The notes under the pieces were generated by a model that was given only the letters and a program-made list of their open reading frames with translations, did no database searches and had not been told where the DNA came from. A stretch of DNA of 64,000 bases from Actinomycetota bacterium. GTDB taxonomy: Bacteria > Actinomycetota > Thermoleophilia > BMS3ABIN01. The DNA is taken from contig JAMCPM010000013.1 in NCBI GenBank assembly GCA_023382335.1, positions 124,001 through 188,000 on the forward strand. The letters run 5' to 3'. Shown piece after piece: positions 40,041 through 51,787 of this stretch. Within the stretch, counting starts at the first letter, position 1, and each line of letters begins with the position of its first letter. A program made the position numbers and the translations under genes.

Positions 40041-40634
40041 ATGGACTGGAAATTGCTGGTAACCGCCTTCATCACCCTGGTCGTGATCATCGATCCTGTC
40101 GGGAATACGCCGGTTTTCCTGGTACTTACCGGCGGCGAGAGCCCGGGCAGACGCAGGCGATTTGCCCTGCAGGCGGTGCTGGCGGCGGCAGTCGTGATTT
40201 TCGTCTTCGCCTTTTTCGGCAGGTATGTGCTCGATTACCTGGGAATATCGATGCAGAGCCTGACAGTCGCCGGCGGCATCCTGCTGGGCATCGTGGCGCT
40301 GGACATGATGAAGGGGAAGGTAGACGCCGGCAATCAGGCCCGGGGCGTCAATGTGGCGCTGGTGCCGCTGGGCACGCCGCTGCTGGCAGGCCCCGGGGCG
40401 GTCGTGGCCGCGATGCTGCTGATGAATGACGCAGGCTCGGTGAGCGGCATGGCGCTGGTCGCCGGCGGCATCCTCGCGGCGCTGGCCGTGGTCCTGGCGG
40501 CGCTGCTTGCGGCCGGAAGCCTGGTCAGGTTGCTCAAGGATACCGGCATCGATCTGCTCACACGCGTGATGGGGATACTGCTGGCGGCGATCGCCGTGGA
40601 GTTCATCCATCAGGCGGTAGTCAGCTGGGGATGA
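40041..40634 (+). CDS. MarC-family integral membrane protein
   Basis: 197 residues from the ATG with a GGAGC site at 40034. About six transmembrane helices with family features IDPVGNTPVFLVLT near the N-terminus, VPLGTPLLAGPGAV (NPLAFPLLAGPGAI-like) in the middle and RVMGILLAAIAVEF near the end. The name comes from E. coli MarC; no transport activity is established for the family. It stands alone and is followed by a strong hairpin. Confidence 0.9.
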   Translation: MDWKLLVTAFITLVVIIDPVGNTPVFLVLTGGESPGRRRRFALQAVLAAAVVIFVFAFFGRYVLDYLGISMQSLTVAGGILLGIVALDMMKGKVDAGNQARGVNVALVPLGTPLLAGPGAVVAAMLLMNDAGSVSGMALVAGGILAALAVVLAALLAAGSLVRLLKDTGIDLLTRVMGILLAAIAVEFIHQAVVSWG

Positions 40635-40710
40635 AATAACTGAAGGGATCTGAAGCGCAGCCGGCAGCGATTGATACCCGGCCGAGGCTGAACATGATCT
40701 GAAAGATTAA

Positions 40711-40740
40711 AGGGGCGGCCCGCGAATGCGGGCCGCCCCT
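40711..40740. terminator. Hairpin between convergent MarC and protease genes
   Basis: A perfect 13-bp stem (AGGGGCGGCCCGC with GCGGGCCGCCCCT, loop GAAT). It lies 77 bases after marC and 71 bases from the protease stop; there is no clear U-run. Confidence 0.65.
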
Positions 40741-40811
40741 GATCGTCCGTACTATATATCTACCCGGCGCCATTTCACTTTGTATCCACCCGGCGCTATT
40801 TCATTTCGTAC

Positions 40812-42548
40812 CTAGTGCTTAACCGGTTTGGAGCAGTTGGGGCAGAATTTGGCGTCCTCAGGGATGCCATGGCCGCAGTAGGCGCAGAAGCGCGGATTCT
40901 CTTCCTGCGGTTCCCCGGCCGGCTCCGCTGCCGCCTCAGGCGCCGCCGCCGCGGGCTCGGCTTTCTCGACCGGCTCTGCCGGGGCTGCGGGCTCGGTTGG
41001 CGCGGCCGGCTCTGATGGGGCCACTGGCTCGACCGGCTCTGCCGGCTGTGACGGTGCCACTGGCTCGGCTTTTTGCACCGGCGGAGTCTGCACCGGCGCC
41101 GCCGCCGCTGCGGGAGTGGTCGTAGCCGCCGGACCGCCGGCGGTTACAGCCTGCGGCTTCTTCTTTATCACGAACATGTACAGGGCGCCGGCGGTTCCGA
41201 TGACCAGGATCACGATCAGTACGATCAGCCACATCGGCACCGGGAAGGTCGACTTGTCCAGCCCGGCGTTGATCTTGTCGGTGCTGGCCGCTATCTGGTC
41301 ACTGATATACGGGAAGGCGGGGTTGGCGTCGGAGACCTGCTTGAACTTGTCCTTGGCGGCGCTGTAATGCTCGCCATAGAAGAGGTCGACGCCTTCGCGA
41401 TAGGTCTGGGTCAGCTGTCCCTGCGTCGGGGTCACGTTCGACTCGGTCAGGAACTGCTTGATAATGGTTGACGGCATGGCGAAGTTGAAGCCCTGAACCT
41501 GCGCCTGGTCGCCGCTGGAACCGACCTGCTTGACGGTGCCAAAGGTCGTTATGCCGATGACATCGCCCTTATTGTTGAAGAGGGGGCCACCGCTGTTGCC
41601 ATTGGTGATGGCGGCATCGGTCTGCAGCACGTCGAAGCCGCCCGGCATGGTCTTGCGGCCGCTGATGCTGCCGATGGTCAGCGACGGCTTGATGTTGTCC
41701 TGCGACTGCTTGAGCGCGGGATTGGCCAGCGCATCGGGATAGCCTAAAGCGATCGCCTGTTCGCCATCTTTCGTGGCCGTGTCCTCCCCGATCGGCACCG
41801 TCGGCAGATTGTTGGCGCTCACCTTGAGAATAGCCACGTCCTTGCCCGGCGTCGATTCTCCTATCTTTACCGTCTCGCAGGGCAGTCCGTCCTTCACCAG
41901 CCCGCCCGGCGCGCCGGGCGCCGCCAGGAACATCTCGCTGCTGGAGTTCTCGTTGCTCATGGTCAGGTAGGTAGCGTAAATGTCCGCTTCGGCCGCGGCG
42001 ACGCTGTTGTAGGCATCGTCACCCATCGTGATGTTGAGCGCGTTCTCGATATCGGCGATATCCTGCTTGATGATGTCCGCCATGCCCGAGGCCGCCAGAG
42101 ACTGTTTGATCTCGTCATCGGTCTTGACGACCACGTGGGCGTTGGTGACTGCGTAACCATCGGGGGTGACGATAAAACCGCTGCCCCAGCCGCTTGTCTC
42201 AACTGATTTTTTCTGGCTGCTTGCCGTCGGCACCAGATACAGGCCCGGATTCGTGAGGAATTCGTTGATGATGGCGTCGGAGATCTCCTGGTCTGTAGAT
42301 ATCAGGCCGGCTGCGGCCAGTGGGGCCAACTTGTTGACCATGGCCGTCTCATCGAAGGTCAGGACGGGAACAACGACGTCGGCTTTCCAGGTGGTCTCGA
42401 CATATACCGTCCCGGGTTTGTTGTAATCATCGATCCGGGGTGGATCGACTGCCTGCCCCGCTTTGCTTCCACAACCCGAAAGGAATAGCAGTAGCGGGAA
42501 AAGCGTCAGCACGATCAAAATTATTGCAATCTTCGCCCGCTTGACCAT
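40812..42548 (-). CDS. HtrA-like trypsin-type protease lipoprotein with zinc-ribbon tail
   Basis: 578 residues from the ATG behind AAAGGGAG. Lipobox LLLFLSGC places the N-terminus at the membrane. The protease triad is visible: His in AVTNAHVVV, Asp in KDVAILKV and Ser in ITNGNSGGPLF. There is no PDZ domain. A transmembrane helix (MWLIVLIVILVIGTAGALYMFVI) follows, then a Pro/Ala/Glu repeat linker and a C-terminal zinc ribbon (FCAYCGHGIPEDAKFCPNCSKP), which should be cytoplasmic. Extracytoplasmic protein quality control is the likely role. Confidence 0.9.
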   Translation of the reverse strand: MVKRAKIAIILIVLTLFPLLLFLSGCGSKAGQAVDPPRIDDYNKPGTVYVETTWKADVVVPVLTFDETAMVNKLAPLAAAGLISTDQEISDAIINEFLTNPGLYLVPTASSQKKSVETSGWGSGFIVTPDGYAVTNAHVVVKTDDEIKQSLAASGMADIIKQDIADIENALNITMGDDAYNSVAAAEADIYATYLTMSNENSSSEMFLAAPGAPGGLVKDGLPCETVKIGESTPGKDVAILKVSANNLPTVPIGEDTATKDGEQAIALGYPDALANPALKQSQDNIKPSLTIGSISGRKTMPGGFDVLQTDAAITNGNSGGPLFNNKGDVIGITTFGTVKQVGSSGDQAQVQGFNFAMPSTIIKQFLTESNVTPTQGQLTQTYREGVDLFYGEHYSAAKDKFKQVSDANPAFPYISDQIAASTDKINAGLDKSTFPVPMWLIVLIVILVIGTAGALYMFVIKKKPQAVTAGGPAATTTPAAAAAPVQTPPVQKAEPVAPSQPAEPVEPVAPSEPAAPTEPAAPAEPVEKAEPAAAAPEAAAEPAGEPQEENPRFCAYCGHGIPEDAKFCPNCSKPVKH

Positions 42549-42651
42549 CTGAGCTCCCTTTTTAGTTATTAAGTGGATGCCTATTATATGTCTATTATTA
42601 TTTTCATAGTAGTGGGAATGTCCTTCAATTTTCCTGCAGAGAAGCGGAAAA

Positions 42652-42684
42652 GGGGCGGCGGCCGATTTCATCGGCCGCCGCCCC
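42652..42684 (-). terminator. Terminator of clpB
   Basis: A 14-bp stem (GGGGCGGCGGCCGA with TCGGCCGCCGCCCC, 5-base loop) is followed on the minus strand by TTTTCC, 22 bases after the clpB stop. Confidence 0.8.
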
Positions 42685-42706
42685 TCCAAAAGAACTGCCC
42701 ATTCGA

Positions 42707-45340
<2,634 letters not shown>

Positions 45341-45870
45341 GAAAAGAGTTCCTTGTTCCTAGTTCCTGGTTCCTTGTTTTGGTTGGCGACACATTACTGA
45401 ATTTCCAATGTAATACTTATGCCCGGTTTCCCGGTATATGTCCCATTAATTACAAATTTAGTTATGTGTCCCTAAAACCTTGAATTTAGTTATGTGTCCC
45501 CAAAAAAGGAATGTGTCCCTAAAAAGGCAAAAAAAATCCGAAGCCGCTTTAACCGGTTTAAAGCAGGTGGCCTGATGCGTCTCTCGAACCCAACAGCACC
45601 GGCTCTTGATGGCCGACATTATCTGGACGGGCCACCTTACTCCACCCGGGTTCCCGACTGCTCCCCCGGATTCCCGGAAAGAACGACTCCGGACTGAATC
45701 TCCACTCTGACCAATGTGATCATTCGCTTCACCTCTTCGAGCCTCACGGACACACTCTTCGCATGTCCTGTTTTTACATTACTCCTTATCTTTCCTTCCA
45801 CTAATATAGACGATTCACCCCCCTGGAAGGATTCGTCTTGGGAAGGAAAAATACCTGCAAATTAGGGCAA
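45341..45870. other. Intergenic region with short tandem GTTCC and dispersed repeats
   Basis: The region contains a GTTCC-type tandem repeat (about 45349-45378), the dispersed repeat elements listed separately, and no convincing gene: the only open frames lack sites and family resemblance. No CIRCE or HAIR heat-shock operator was seen ahead of clpB. Confidence 0.5.
45455..45520. repeat. Dispersed repeat, copies B-D (AATTTAGTTATGTGTCCC)
   Basis: AATTTAGTTATGTGTCCC occurs at 45455-45472 and 45483-45500, with a truncated ATGTGTCCCT at 45511-45520. These are the reverse complement of the elements at 34396-34435, eleven kilobases away. Confidence 0.65.
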
Positions 45871-46314
45871 TTACTCGTCCGCATCATCGTCCGCGCCATC
45901 GGTCGTGCCTCCATCCGAGCTGACGTCCTCGCCGCCGTCAGCGAAGCTCACGGGGATGCGCCGCGGCTGCGCCGGCGCGGCCTCCGGGACCCTCACCCCG
46001 AGCCGGCCTCCCTCGAAGAAGGCATCCGCGTCCTGCCAACGCACGTTATCGGGCAGGGCCAGCTGCCGGGAAAACCTGCTGGAAGAAATGCTACGACATG
46101 TGGCGCCTTCACGCTCTATGGTGCTCTCCCGGCTGGATTGGCCGCGCACGGTCAGCAAGGCGGGGCCGACGCTCACTTCCAGATCTTCAGGTTTTATATC
46201 ATCGACTTCCAGGTAGTAGGTAATGACGCCGTCTTTACGCTGAACGCTGACCTCTGGAGTTCGCGCCGCCGGGTGCGCCTGAAAGCCTGAAGGGATTCTC
46301 AATAATAACGCCAT
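45871..46314 (-). CDS. Small heat-shock protein, Hsp20/alpha-crystallin family
   Basis: 147 residues. The alpha-crystallin domain begins at PEVSVQRKDGVITYYLEVDDIKPEDLEVSV and continues through LLTVRGQ, FSRQLALPDNVRWQDADAFFEGGRLGVRVPE, with a C-terminal IPV motif (RRIPVSF; I-x-V needed for oligomer contacts) and a very acidic Asp/Gly/Glu tail. It is an ATP-independent holdase. The sequence between the beta strands (ESTIEREGATCRSI) is atypical for the family but the fold is clear. Confidence 0.85.
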   Translation of the reverse strand: MALLLRIPSGFQAHPAARTPEVSVQRKDGVITYYLEVDDIKPEDLEVSVGPALLTVRGQSSRESTIEREGATCRSISSSRFSRQLALPDNVRWQDADAFFEGGRLGVRVPEAAPAQPRRIPVSFADGGEDVSSDGGTTDGADDDADE

Positions 46315-46363
46315 TTGTTGACGCTCCTTTCATATTCGCCGGTTTGACGGGCGATACGGCTTG

Positions 46364-46393
46364 ATTTTAGTGACGATATTGCATTTCTGTCAA
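46364..46393 (-). promoter_or_regulatory. Sigma-70-type promoter of hsp20
   Basis: On the minus strand TTGACA and TAAAAT are separated by 18 bases, about 50 bases before the start codon. AATCT-TAT-AGATT (near 46410) just upstream is a possible operator. Confidence 0.75.
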
Positions 46394-46551
46394 TAGTCTT
46401 TATAGGAAATCTTATAGATTAAGACTTAGATAGTGATTTAAAGGATTCAGCCTTTTTCTTGAGAAAGTGAAAAATTCGGGCGCAGAATAAGGAATCGTGC
46501 TGAAGTGCCGATTAAACGGTCGCAACTCTTTTAGGGGCCCAACAGCAGAAA

Positions 46552-48375
46552 GTGGGAAGTCGCGTGTCGACCGGAAGAATTCTCAACATAACCATAGCGG
46601 CTCTCATCTTTGTGCTGGGCTTGCTTCTGCTTGCGGGCAATGCGCTCAGTTCGACGGAAACCGGCCCGGTCGTAGCCGCCGTCAATCCCTCCAAAGCCGA
46701 GATCAAGACCCTTCTCTACAACGCCGCCGTGGCTCGCGGCATCCCGCCCGAGATCCTCTACGGCATCGCCTACCAGGAGAGCGGCTGGCGCCAGTTCGAT
46801 TCCAGCGGCAATCCGCTTATGAGCGGTTATGGGGATGGCGGCATCGGCATCATGCAGGTCACTTCTTACGGTAGCTATGACGTCAACAAACTCAAGTGGG
46901 ATATCAACTACAACATCAACGCCGGCGCCGACATCCTGATCGGCAAATGGAGCTGGACCCCGAGCATCGGCGACGACAACATGAACTGCTACGAGAACTG
47001 GTTCTATGCGGTCTGGGCCTACAACGGCTGGACCGCCAACAATGAATATCCCTATACGGTCTTTTCGCATATAGCAACCGCCCCCTATGGTTGGTGGACC
47101 GCTGTCCCGGTGACCCCGGTTCCCAGGGCCTGGAGGGTTAACGGCCTGGGCGTACAAGTGGCGACGCCGCAGCCGTCGCATTTCTGGTACGTGCCCGAGT
47201 CTCCTGATTCAAAACCGTACCGCAGCTATTTTTCCTGGTACGACAACATCGGGGGCAAGAACTGGATTCTGATGTCCAACCCGGTTGCTTCCGGGGATAG
47301 CTCACACTTTGCCCTTTCAGTGGGCGGACAGGCCCAGGGCCTGACCTCACTTACCGGGGTCCCGGGCGAGGTGCCCGCTGGCGGGGTGCTCTCCGCCAGG
47401 TACGCCAACCTCATGGGCGGCCCCGTGGTAGTCGGTTCCACCAGTCAGCCGCTGGTCAGCCAGCGTGTCCTCTGGGGAGGCAACTCGCTGGAGGAAGTGC
47501 TGGGCATCGACGAGGCTGCCCTTTCGGCACATTACTACTGGCCCTGGTACGACATGGCCACGCCTGGTTACAAGGACTGGGTGCTGGTGGGCAACCCGGG
47601 GGCGAGCGCCGTCAGCTTCCAGATAAAGATCGGGGGCCGGCAGGTTGCCGCCGGAACCGTGAATCCGGGCCAGCAGGCGACTTACACTTTCCCGGGCGTG
47701 ATGGCGGGGCCGGTGGAGGTCACCGCCTCCGGCAAGATCATCGCCAGCCAGCGGGTGCTATCCAATTATGACGCAGCTTTTAATGAGGTGCCGGGCATCC
47801 CGGCCGAGGAGCTCAGCGATCATTACATCTGGACCTGGTACGACAATGCCAGCCCCGGCGCCAAAGACTGGGTTCTGATCGCCAACCCCGGTACCCGCAC
47901 AGCCTCTTACGAGATCAGGATCGACGGGCACCAGCTGGCGGCAGGGACCGTAGGAGCAGGCCAGCAGGTGACGCCGACATTCCCGAACTCAGTCGGCGGA
48001 CCTGTGGAGGTCATCTCATCGGACCTTGTTATCGCATCGCAGAGGGTCGTCTGGGGGCCGTCGTTCGAAGAGGTCCCGGGCTACCGCTATTCGCAGATGC
48101 GGGGGCAGTATTCCTGGACCTGGTATGACAACCAGAGCATCGGCTCCTCCAACTGGGTGCTGGTCGCAAATCCGGGAGCAACCTCTGTTACTTACGAGAT
48201 CAGGATCGCCGGCAGCCTGGTGGCTTCCGGTTCACTGGCGCCGGGACAGAAGACAACGCCGACCTTCCCGGGATTGATGGCGGGCCCGGTCCAGGTAACG
48301 GCTTCGGCGCCGGTCATGGCTTCCCAGAGGGTGACCTGGAACGGATTCTTCAACGAGGTCCTTGGCCAGAGCTAG
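46552..48375 (+). CDS. Secreted lytic transglycosylase with four C-terminal repeats
   Basis: 607 residues. N-terminal signal/anchor helix (ITIAALIFVLGLLLLAGNAL), then a goose-type/SLT lysozyme domain (residues ~45-190) with the catalytic Glu in GIAYQESGWRQF, and GYGDGGIGIMQVTS. The C-terminal ~380 residues are four imperfect ~90-residue repeats, each with a W-Y-D motif, a WVLVANPG-type strand, GxxxAGTVxPGQ and an ASQRVxW-x5-EVxG end. Such repeats look like cell-surface adhesive or glycan-binding modules. Likely peptidoglycan remodelling or cell separation. A GTG start is used (46552 or 46564). Confidence 0.82.
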   Translation: MGSRVSTGRILNITIAALIFVLGLLLLAGNALSSTETGPVVAAVNPSKAEIKTLLYNAAVARGIPPEILYGIAYQESGWRQFDSSGNPLMSGYGDGGIGIMQVTSYGSYDVNKLKWDINYNINAGADILIGKWSWTPSIGDDNMNCYENWFYAVWAYNGWTANNEYPYTVFSHIATAPYGWWTAVPVTPVPRAWRVNGLGVQVATPQPSHFWYVPESPDSKPYRSYFSWYDNIGGKNWILMSNPVASGDSSHFALSVGGQAQGLTSLTGVPGEVPAGGVLSARYANLMGGPVVVGSTSQPLVSQRVLWGGNSLEEVLGIDEAALSAHYYWPWYDMATPGYKDWVLVGNPGASAVSFQIKIGGRQVAAGTVNPGQQATYTFPGVMAGPVEVTASGKIIASQRVLSNYDAAFNEVPGIPAEELSDHYIWTWYDNASPGAKDWVLIANPGTRTASYEIRIDGHQLAAGTVGAGQQVTPTFPNSVGGPVEVISSDLVIASQRVVWGPSFEEVPGYRYSQMRGQYSWTWYDNQSIGSSNWVLVANPGATSVTYEIRIAGSLVASGSLAPGQKTTPTFPGLMAGPVQVTASAPVMASQRVTWNGFFNEVLGQS

Positions 48376-48416
48376 CAACGGCCGCTAGCGCCGGCCGCTC
48401 ATTCCCGAGCGGCTTT

Positions 48417-49559
48417 CTAGTAGCGCAGCCTCGCGGCTATATGCCCGGCCCGGATGATGGCCGGATGTCCCGAAGGAACCGTCATGACCGTGGCGTCCTG
48501 CCTGACCGCCAGCTCCTTGGCTTCCTCGACCACATCGCCGACATGCTCGGCCTGGCGCCCGCAGACGGGACAGACTTCCTCGCCGAATTCCAGCGTGTTG
48601 CATGCCTGGCAGTGTCTGCCGGGTTCCGCATAGCCGTTTTCAACCAGCAGCAGATCGACGCGCCGTTGATTGAGAACCGCCAGCACGTCATCGAGCCCGC
48701 CGACGTAGATCCTGCCCGAACTCAGTTCCGGGCCCAGCGAATCCAGCAGGCTTGATTCTTCCTGATGCCGCTTCTCCGCTTCCAGGCTCGTGACCTTCGC
48801 CAGCACTTCGTCTGCGGAAGCGCCGATGTCCACGGGGACCCTTCCCAGCAGGCGCTCTTTCAGGTACGGGTGCAGCACCCGCTCGAGGTCCGGCCAGAGC
48901 TCGCCGGCGGTGCCGACGACCAGTTGCTCGAACTTCTCCTTCTTGAAATATTCCATCGTTGCGTCGCAGGCTTTTTTGAGGTGGTTGCGCACCTGCAGGT
49001 CGTGCCGCCGCTGCAGCTTGGACTGCTCCCAGCCCCCCTGCTCGTGATGCTTGAGCACCTGGTCGAGGATCTCGGTGCGCTCGGTGATCTCGCCCGCATA
49101 GACGCTGAAGATACGGGCGGTCTCCTTGCTGGTTAACAGGACGCAGATATGTGAGAAAGCCGACAGGGTTTCGATCAGAGGCGCCACCTGGGGTTTCCAG
49201 TCAACGTAGAGGTTGTTCTCCATCGGAATCTTCAGCGGGCTGATCTGCCACAGGCCTTCCGCCTGGCAGGCGAAGATGACCAGCCCGCGGGTGCCGTTGC
49301 GCTGGAACTCCAGGTTGACATATTCGCCTATTGATGACAGATCGGAGTCGAGGCGGGCCTGCTGATCGCGGCTGAGGCCGAGCGTGTCCGCGGCCGACTT
49401 GCGGGCCTGGCTGATGAGATAGCTGAGTTCGGTCTCGTAGTCCGCCCTGGTTGGATATCTGGAGCCGTCGACGTTGAGATAGAGGCTCACGACTGGAAGC
49501 TGGTCGTGACTGGTGAATCTTCGAAGGGAAGAGATTTCCGAAGCGCTTAGCATGTGCAC
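48417..49559 (-). CDS. Bacterial eRF1/Vms1-like (baeRF family) protein with zinc finger
   Basis: 380 residues. The N-terminal half begins LPVVSLYLNVDGSRYPTRADYETELSYLISQARKS, and the middle contains GLVIFACQAEGLWQISPLKIPMENNLYVDWKPQVAPLIETL, features I associate with the bacterial archaeo-eRF1/Vms1-like proteins (baeRF). The C-terminal third has a Cys4 zinc finger (CQACNTLEFGEEVCPVCG). These proteins are suspected to act on stalled ribosomes or as tRNA-cleaving factors. Not experimentally proven for this subgroup. Confidence 0.75.
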   Translation of the reverse strand: MHMLSASEISSLRRFTSHDQLPVVSLYLNVDGSRYPTRADYETELSYLISQARKSAADTLGLSRDQQARLDSDLSSIGEYVNLEFQRNGTRGLVIFACQAEGLWQISPLKIPMENNLYVDWKPQVAPLIETLSAFSHICVLLTSKETARIFSVYAGEITERTEILDQVLKHHEQGGWEQSKLQRRHDLQVRNHLKKACDATMEYFKKEKFEQLVVGTAGELWPDLERVLHPYLKERLLGRVPVDIGASADEVLAKVTSLEAEKRHQEESSLLDSLGPELSSGRIYVGGLDDVLAVLNQRRVDLLLVENGYAEPGRHCQACNTLEFGEEVCPVCGRQAEHVGDVVEEAKELAVRQDATVMTVPSGHPAIIRAGHIAARLRY

Positions 49560-49622
49560 CGCCTTGCCTAAGGGAAAAACAGGAGTTGCCCTTAATCTAC
49601 CCGCAAGGCGTAAAAAATATCC

Positions 49623-50453
49623 CTAGGTTGCCAGCGCGCCTTCCAGGCGCAGCAGTTCCCTGAGTGCCGCCAGGCCGACGGCCAGCTCGTCCTCGGTGGG
49701 TTCCGAGGTTGTGACCAGATGCTGCAGCTCGCCGCCGGGGCGGGTGAGCAGCTTCGACCAGAGGCTGGAGGGGTTGCGGGCGGCCCATTGCATGAGCTCG
49801 ACCGCTCCTGAGAGGCTCAGCACGCTCACGCTCAGCCGGGCGACATTGCTGCGCCGGCCCAGAGCCCGTTGTGAGAGCGTATTGCCCAGAGCCATCAGCG
49901 CCACAGCCGGACCGATGATGTTCGAGCCGCAGCGAGGATGCTCGGCGTCCGCCGAGCGGGCCTGGTCAACGTCGAGCCCACCGGAGGCTTCGAAGGCATT
50001 GATCGATTTGTGCTCGGCGGCGTGATATTCGGTTGCGCGCGAGCGGCGGAGCGCCACCAGCGAAGGCAGGACCGCCAGACCCGCCATGACCGCTTCCTCG
50101 ACGAGGGGGGAAAGCTTGCGCTTGGGGTTCTTGACCGCGACAGCGCCGATGATGCTGACGATCATCGAGGCCATGACCTCCGGCGAGCGGGTCATGATCG
50201 GCAGCCTGCCGCCATGCACGCTTGCCTGCGGCAGCACCATCGCCGTCTCAGCCAGGCCGACAAGCCCCCTGAGCAGGGGAATCCTGCGGAGGCGGGAGAG
50301 GCCCAGGCTCATCTTCTCACCCGAAGCGATGCTGATGCCGCCGTCACGGTCGCGGACGGCCATCGACCAGTGACGCGGGGTCTGGAACATGACGCCGTTT
50401 TCGAGCGCCATGCCGCCGATCTTCAGCTGTTTTTTGGCTTCGGCTGTCTCCAT
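49623..50453 (-). CDS. DUF1385 membrane protein
   Basis: 276 residues with the DUF1385 signature: GGMALENGVMFQTPRHWSMAVRD at the N-terminus, MTRSPEVMASM and RATEYHAAEHKSINAFEA in the middle, then PRCGSN and a hydrophobic C-terminal half. In many genomes this family lies near prfA or rpmE (translation genes), but here it stands next to malic enzyme. Function unknown; the conserved His/Glu (EYHAAEHK) suggests a metal site. Divergent from the malic enzyme gene with a 29-base gap. Confidence 0.88.
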   Translation of the reverse strand: METAEAKKQLKIGGMALENGVMFQTPRHWSMAVRDRDGGISIASGEKMSLGLSRLRRIPLLRGLVGLAETAMVLPQASVHGGRLPIMTRSPEVMASMIVSIIGAVAVKNPKRKLSPLVEEAVMAGLAVLPSLVALRRSRATEYHAAEHKSINAFEASGGLDVDQARSADAEHPRCGSNIIGPAVALMALGNTLSQRALGRRSNVARLSVSVLSLSGAVELMQWAARNPSSLWSKLLTRPGGELQHLVTTSEPTEDELAVGLAALRELLRLEGALAT

Positions 50454-50482
50454 GATGCTTCCAACTATATATAATAAATTCC

Positions 50483-51754
50483 ATGAGCGGCAACGACACT
50501 AATTCCACCACGGGTGGCAATCGCTTCAAATCCCTGCAGGAAGAGGCTCTGGCGCTGCACGAGCGGTGGCGGGGGAAGCTCTCGATCGACAGCAAGGTGC
50601 CGGTGGACGACAAGCACGCGCTTTCGATCGCCTACACCCCGGGGGTAGCCGAGCCGTGCCGGCGCATCGCTGCCGATCCGGCGCTGGTGGACATCTACAC
50701 CGGCCGCTGGAATACGGTTGCGGTCGTGAGCGACGGTTCTGCGGTGCTGGGCCTGGGCAATATCGGCGCCCGGGCGGCGCTGCCGGTGATGGAGGGCAAA
50801 TCGGTGCTGTTCAAGGCTTTTGGCGCCGTCGACGCTTTTCCCATCTGCATCGCCAGCCAGCAGGCCGACGACATCGTGCGTACGGTCAAGCTCCTGGAGC
50901 CAAGCTTCGGCGGCATCAATCTGGAGGATATCTCCGCGCCCACCTGTTTCGAGGTCGAGCGCCGGCTGATCGAGGAATGCGACATCCCGGTCTTCCACGA
51001 TGACCAGCACGGCACTGCCGTGGTGGTGCTGGCGGCGGCCATGAATTCCTGCAAGGTCACCGGGCGCGAGCTGGAGGATCTGAAGATCGTCATCAACGGC
51101 GCCGGCGCCGCCGGTATCGCCATCGCCCGCATGTTCAAGTCGATGGGCGTCAGGGAGATCATGCTCTGCGACACCAAGGGCATCATCGGCTCCCACCGCG
51201 GCGATCTGACGCCGGTAAAGCAGGAAGTATCCGGCTGGACAAACACCGCCTGCCGCCAGGGGGACCTGGCCGCGGCGATGGAAGGCGCCACCCTGTTCGT
51301 GGGGGTCTCGGTCAAGGACGCGGTCACCAAAGACATGGTGGCGGCGATGGAAAAGGATGCGATCGTCCTGGCCATGGCCAATCCCGATCCGGAGATCATG
51401 CCCGATGAGGCGCGGGCCGCGGGCGCGGCCGTGGTCGCCACCGGCCGCAGCGATTTCCCCAACCAGGTCAATAACGTGCTGGGTTTTCCCGGCATCTTCC
51501 GGGGCGCCCTCGATGTGCGCGCCAGCGTCATCAATCTCGAGATGAAGGTGGCCGCCGCCAGGGCCCTCGCGGCGCTGGTGGGAGACGGCCTCGGCGCCGG
51601 TTGCATCATCCCGGAAGCATTCGATCCGCGGGTGGCGCCGGCGGTCGCCGCCGCCGTTGCGGGAGCTGCGGCCGAGAGCGGCGTGGCCCGTGACCCCAAG
51701 CCGCCTGAAGATGTGGCCGCCTCGACCCGCCGCATGCTCGGCGAAGAGGGCTAG
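50483..51754 (+). CDS. NAD(P)-dependent malic enzyme (short bacterial form)
   Basis: 423 residues. Malic enzyme motifs: SIAYTPGVAEPCRRIA at the start of the malate-binding domain, FGAVDAFPICI, LEDISAPTCFEVERRL, PVFHDDQHGTAVVVLAA and the Rossmann NAD(P) motif VINGAGAAGIAIARMF. It decarboxylates malate to pyruvate, or the reverse. The two fumarase genes immediately downstream make a fumarate-malate-pyruvate path, a common arrangement in anaerobes. The gap to the next gene is about 30 bases. Confidence 0.96.
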   Translation: MSGNDTNSTTGGNRFKSLQEEALALHERWRGKLSIDSKVPVDDKHALSIAYTPGVAEPCRRIAADPALVDIYTGRWNTVAVVSDGSAVLGLGNIGARAALPVMEGKSVLFKAFGAVDAFPICIASQQADDIVRTVKLLEPSFGGINLEDISAPTCFEVERRLIEECDIPVFHDDQHGTAVVVLAAAMNSCKVTGRELEDLKIVINGAGAAGIAIARMFKSMGVREIMLCDTKGIIGSHRGDLTPVKQEVSGWTNTACRQGDLAAAMEGATLFVGVSVKDAVTKDMVAAMEKDAIVLAMANPDPEIMPDEARAAGAAVVATGRSDFPNQVNNVLGFPGIFRGALDVRASVINLEMKVAAARALAALVGDGLGAGCIIPEAFDPRVAPAVAAAVAGAAAESGVARDPKPPEDVAASTRRMLGEEG

Positions 51755-51787
51755 CCGTGCGCGAGAACGGCGTCAACGGGAGCAGCA

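Noticed and set aside
45540-45600. tRNA-like T-arm (GGGTTCGAGA on the minus strand)
   Set aside because: The flanking bases do not pair into a T-stem and no acceptor or anticodon arm can be drawn.
45494-45697. Possible 67-residue gene after the dispersed repeats
   Set aside because: It begins inside the repeat, has no ribosome site and shows no protein-like pattern.
45838-46290. Plus-strand reading frame over the hsp20 gene
   Set aside because: The minus strand encodes a clear alpha-crystallin domain; the plus frame is its shadow.
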